Below are positions 6,071 to 8,464 of a DNA stretch of 8,464 bases, piece by piece. The notes under the pieces were generated by a model. That model did not search any database. It saw only the letters and a program-made list of their open reading frames with translations, and was not told the DNA's origin. The DNA comes from JAPLJQ01 sp037143735 (GTDB lineage Bacteria; Desulfobacterota; Syntrophia; Syntrophales; UBA2185). The translations under genes were made by a program, and so were the position numbers. The DNA lies in contig JBAWYD010000092.1 in the NCBI GenBank assembly GCA_037143735.1, forward strand, positions 1 through 8,464, read 5' to 3'. Position 1 is the stretch's first letter. Every line of letters begins with the position of its first letter.

Positions 6071-7756
6071 TCAGGCATCTCCGGGGGTAGTAATGCCTGT
6101 GATGTTCCCGTCGTCGTCGATATCGATGTGGTACGCCGCTGGTGTTTTAGACAGGCCCGGCATGCGAAGGATCTCGCCGGTGATGGGGATAAGAAAGCCG
6201 GCCCCTGAGGCGATCTTGATTTCCCGCACGGTGACAATGAAGTCTCTGGGCAGTCCCAGAAGGGCGGGATTGTCTGAAAGGGACTGCTGGGTTTTGGCAA
6301 TGCATATGGGGAGTTTGTCGAAGCCGAATTTCTTGATGAGGTCGAGATTTCGCTTTGCCAACGGCTGGTAGTCGATGGAAACAGCGCCGTATATCTTACT
6401 CGCAATGGTGAATATCTTGTCTTCCACCGGCTGATCCCATTTATAGAGCGAACGGAAAGTCCCGGATGATCTCGCGATGATATGTATCATTTTTTCCGCA
6501 AGTTCCAGGCCTCCTTCACCGCCAAGACGGTAAATGTCCGCGGGCGCGATATTCATCCCCTCATCCTCCGCAGCCCTGATGACGGCCTGTATCTCTGCGT
6601 CCGTATCAGAAGGGAAACGGTTCAGCGCGACGATACAGGGGACGTTGAACTTATCAATGTTCTCATAGTGCTTTCTCAGATTGGGCATGCCGAGGACTGC
6701 CGCACGGGGATTGGGTTCATTGAGATCCTCCCGGGCCACACCGGCATGATATTTCAGGGCGCGAACCGTTGCCACCAGGACAACGATACGGGGATTAAAA
6801 TTCCCGTAGGGCGCCACGATGTCGAAATATTTTTCCGCCCCCAGCTCAAAACCGAACCCCGCTTCGGTCACCACATAATCGGCCAGACGGAGCGCCAGGT
6901 CGGTGCCTATAACACTGTTTGTTCCCTGCGCGATATTGGCAAAGGGACCGCCATGGATGATGGCCGGCACACCTTCAGTGGTCTGCACCAGATTGGGAAG
7001 AAGGGCATGTTTCAATAGAGCCGTAACGGCGCCCTCAACCTTCAGGTCTCCGGTAATGACCGGCTTGTCGTCATAGGTAAAGCCCACCAGTATCTTTCGT
7101 ATCTTGTCCTTCAATTCCGCATAAGATCGGGCGAGGCAGAGGATTGCCATAATTTCGCTGGAAGGAACGATGTCGAAACCGGTCTCTCTGGGTATGCCGT
7201 TCGCGGAACCACCGAGGCCGATGACGATATCCCGGAGGGACCGATCGTTCATGTCTATCACGCGACGCCAGGTAATCTTGCGCGGGTCGATATTCAGGGG
7301 GTTGCCGTGGAATATGGAGTTGTCAACAAGGGCGGAAAGGAGATTGTGGGCGCTCTCCACCGCCGGAAAGTCATTCGTAAAGTGGAGATTAATGTCGTCC
7401 ACGGGAAGTACACAGGAAAGACCGCCACCGGTAGCACCGCCCTTGATGCCGAAGACCGGTCCCAGTGAAGGCTCGCGGAGGGTAACAATTACCTGCTTTT
7501 TTATCCTGGCAAGGGCCTGGGCAAGACCGATAGATACCGTGGTTTTCCCTTCACCGGCCGGCGTTGGGGTCATCGCGGAAACCAGGATCAGGGAAGCATT
7601 TGCCCTGCGTTCAAAGCGCTTGATCGCATCGAGCCTGACCTTGGCCTTGTGGCGGCCATAACATTCCAGATCGTCTTCGAGAAGGCCGATGGATGCAGCG
7701 ATTTCGGAGATCGGCCTCAGACCGTTGATGGCGCGTTGTTCTTTCACTTTTCCCAT
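6071..7756 (-). CDS. fhs: Formate-tetrahydrofolate ligase (10-formyl-THF synthetase)
   Basis: This 561-residue protein matches the normal family length (about 555-560). It joins formate to tetrahydrofolate with ATP, the second step of the methyl branch of the Wood-Ljungdahl pathway, and also supplies 10-formyl-THF for purines. Recognisable segments are the nucleotide-binding loop TPTPAGEGKTT (63-73), REPSLGPVFGIKGGATGGG (about 94-112), the NDFPAVESAHNLLSALVDN stretch, EAGFGFELGAEKYFDI, and the C-terminal GAGFLIPITGEILRMPGL with the usual DIDDDGNITGI end. No interruption is seen. It starts 2 bp after the ACT gene stop and has no good ribosome site just before its ATG (only GGTGAT about 15 bases upstream), so coupling to translation of the ACT gene is likely. 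A 178-bp gap follows before mesB, in which I see neither a gene nor a convincing terminator. It may work reversibly in organisms that oxidise acetyl-CoA. Confidence 0.97.
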   Translation of the reverse strand: MGKVKEQRAINGLRPISEIAASIGLLEDDLECYGRHKAKVRLDAIKRFERRANASLILVSAMTPTPAGEGKTTVSIGLAQALARIKKQVIVTLREPSLGPVFGIKGGATGGGLSCVLPVDDINLHFTNDFPAVESAHNLLSALVDNSIFHGNPLNIDPRKITWRRVIDMNDRSLRDIVIGLGGSANGIPRETGFDIVPSSEIMAILCLARSYAELKDKIRKILVGFTYDDKPVITGDLKVEGAVTALLKHALLPNLVQTTEGVPAIIHGGPFANIAQGTNSVIGTDLALRLADYVVTEAGFGFELGAEKYFDIVAPYGNFNPRIVVLVATVRALKYHAGVAREDLNEPNPRAAVLGMPNLRKHYENIDKFNVPCIVALNRFPSDTDAEIQAVIRAAEDEGMNIAPADIYRLGGEGGLELAEKMIHIIARSSGTFRSLYKWDQPVEDKIFTIASKIYGAVSIDYQPLAKRNLDLIKKFGFDKLPICIAKTQQSLSDNPALLGLPRDFIVTVREIKIASGAGFLIPITGEILRMPGLSKTPAAYHIDIDDDGNITGITTPGDA

Positions 7757-7758
7757 AG

Positions 7759-8298
7759 CTATTTGTTGATCACCGCATCGAACCGGATATCGATATTGTA
7801 CTCGTCGCTGATGCGCGTTAGGGCGTTCTTGAGGTCGATAATCTTGACGTCCGGCGGCAGGGAAAAATAGCAGATCATCTGAAATACGTTGGCGCCCGAC
7901 ACGGGATCACGGTCAACGTTGGTTGATATATCTTCGATGTTGATTCGTCTCTCATGCAGGACCTTGCAGATTTGATGGATGATTCCCGGACGGTCGATGG
8001 ATATGGCGATGAGCTTGTAGGGAATCGACGGCATGACCTCTCTGTGGAGGGGCGCCTTTGTTTTCCGGATGTAAATGTCAAGACCGGTTTTTTCACGGAG
8101 AATGTCCAGGTCATTGATCAGTTGTTCGACGTTATCATTGTTACCCGAGGTCAGGATAACCATGCCGAATTCATTTCCCAGTACGCAGCCGCGTGAGCGT
8201 TCGATATTGATGCCTCGCGCCGAAAAAAATTCCGCTATTTCCCTGACCAGACCGGGGCGGTCAGGACCCATGGATGAAAAAACAACATATGCTCTCAT
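7759..8298 (-). CDS. Two-ACT-domain regulatory protein, GcvR-like
   Basis: The 179 residues make two ACT domains and little else. The first (about 3-80) begins with VVFSSMGPDRPGLVREIAEFF and the second (about 93-176) with LIAISIDRPGIIHQICKVL; each has the DRPG turn that forms the small-molecule site, followed by (R)INIE. This layout is that of GcvR, which in E. coli controls the glycine cleavage genes by binding GcvA in response to glycine. No DNA-binding or enzymatic domain is present, so it probably acts through a partner protein. It is first in the visible gene string, 2 bp from fhs, which suggests control of one-carbon flow by an amino acid such as glycine, serine or methionine; the ligand is not known. 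The start has GGAG at 8306-8309 with a 7-base spacer. GcvR homologues in anaerobes are mostly uncharacterised, so I give no gene symbol. Confidence 0.88.
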   Translation of the reverse strand: MRAYVVFSSMGPDRPGLVREIAEFFSARGINIERSRGCVLGNEFGMVILTSGNNDNVEQLINDLDILREKTGLDIYIRKTKAPLHREVMPSIPYKLIAISIDRPGIIHQICKVLHERRINIEDISTNVDRDPVSGANVFQMICYFSLPPDVKIIDLKNALTRISDEYNIDIRFDAVINK

Positions 8299-8325
8299 AA
8301 GTCAACTCCGCAGTTTTTTTCGTTC

Positions 8326-8355
8326 ATTGTCGATCTACCCTAAACCTGCCGGCAA
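8326..8355 (-). promoter_or_regulatory. Weak sigma70-like promoter candidate for the ACT-fhs genes
   Basis: On the minus strand TTGCCG (8350-8355) and GACAAT (8326-8331) are separated by 18 bases, each matching 4 of 6 consensus positions. Transcription would begin about 20-25 bases before the ACT start codon, leaving room for the GGAG ribosome site. Such a match can arise by chance, and the true promoter could lie further right, outside the window. Confidence 0.22.
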
Positions 8356-8356
8356 C

Positions 8357-8441
8357 TTGCTTTCATCCGGTTGCTCAGACATGATGGAATGATTTGTGGA
8401 ACCAGCCGCTGTAGCCGACAGCGGCAACCGAATGAAAACAA
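8357..8441 (-). other. Long imperfect dyad with nested hairpin upstream of the ACT-fhs genes
   Basis: Bases 8357-8374 pair with 8424-8441. Read as minus-strand RNA this is an 18-bp helix with two G-U pairs, while the plus-strand reading has two C-A mismatches at the same places, so the structure favours the operon's own strand. Between the arms, GCCGCTGT (8405-8412) and ACAGCGGC (8418-8425) form a perfect 8-bp hairpin with a 5-base loop, overlapping the outer arm by two bases. It could be a structured 5' leader, an operator-like site, or part of an intergenic repeat. All three minus-strand frames are largely open here, including one ending in TGA near 8378, so the tail of an upstream gene cannot be excluded. 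No T-run follows the helix. Confidence 0.55.
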
Positions 8442-8464
8442 CCTGATGCCGTCATATAACCGCA

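Noticed and set aside
8378..8464. End of an upstream protein-coding gene on the minus strand, stopping at a TGA near 8378
   Set aside because: A frame of about 29 codons is open to the right edge, but the other minus-strand frames are also largely open over this short stretch and no family is recognisable. The dyad structure explains the region equally well.

Overview
The window looks like part of a Wood-Ljungdahl (reductive acetyl-CoA) locus from a strict anaerobe. All seven genes lie on the minus strand and read from the right edge to the left edge. In transcription order they are: a two-ACT-domain GcvR-like regulator (8298-7759), formate-tetrahydrofolate ligase fhs (7756-6071), a short folate-domain-free methionine synthase of the core-MetE/MesB kind (5892-4822), two different CooC-type nickel-insertion ATPases (4639-3863 and 3719-2961), the CODH catalytic subunit cooS/acsA (2910-961), and the N-terminal 322 codons of acetyl-CoA synthase acsB, which runs off the left edge.

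The organism is probably a bacterium. CODH is the single-subunit CooS/AcsA type, the ACS has the N-terminal CODH-docking domain of bacterial AcsB that archaeal CdhC lacks, and Fhs is bacterial in form. GC content looks to be in the low-to-mid 50s by eye. The gene content and the style of the intergenic repeats (GTCATTCC...GGAATCC and CCCTCCC...GGGAGGG palindromes) fit a sulfate-reducing or syntrophic Desulfobacterota member, but this placement is inference and could be wrong. No CO-sensing CooA, hydrogenase or ferredoxin gene is in view, so the CODH is best read as the partner of ACS rather than a stand-alone CO-oxidising system.

The genes fit one pathway. Fhs activates formate onto tetrahydrofolate (methyl branch). 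CooS and AcsB make CO from CO2 and join it to a methyl group and CoA (carbonyl branch). The two CooC-like ATPases probably mature the nickel sites of CODH and ACS. The MesB-like enzyme would divert methyl groups, probably from the corrinoid iron-sulfur protein, to homocysteine to make methionine. The ACT protein is 2 bp from fhs and may sense an amino acid or one-carbon signal. The CFeSP subunits, methyltransferase and remaining folate enzymes are not in the window and may lie beyond the left edge.

Spacing is uneven. ACT/fhs (2 bp) and cooS/acsB (8-bp overlap) are tightly coupled. The gaps around the two cooC genes (182, 143 and 50 bp) each carry palindromic repeat elements, one with a very strong G-quadruplex motif. 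The 166 bp upstream of the ACT gene contain a long dyad and a weak promoter candidate. No RNA gene, CRISPR array, transposase or integrase was found.
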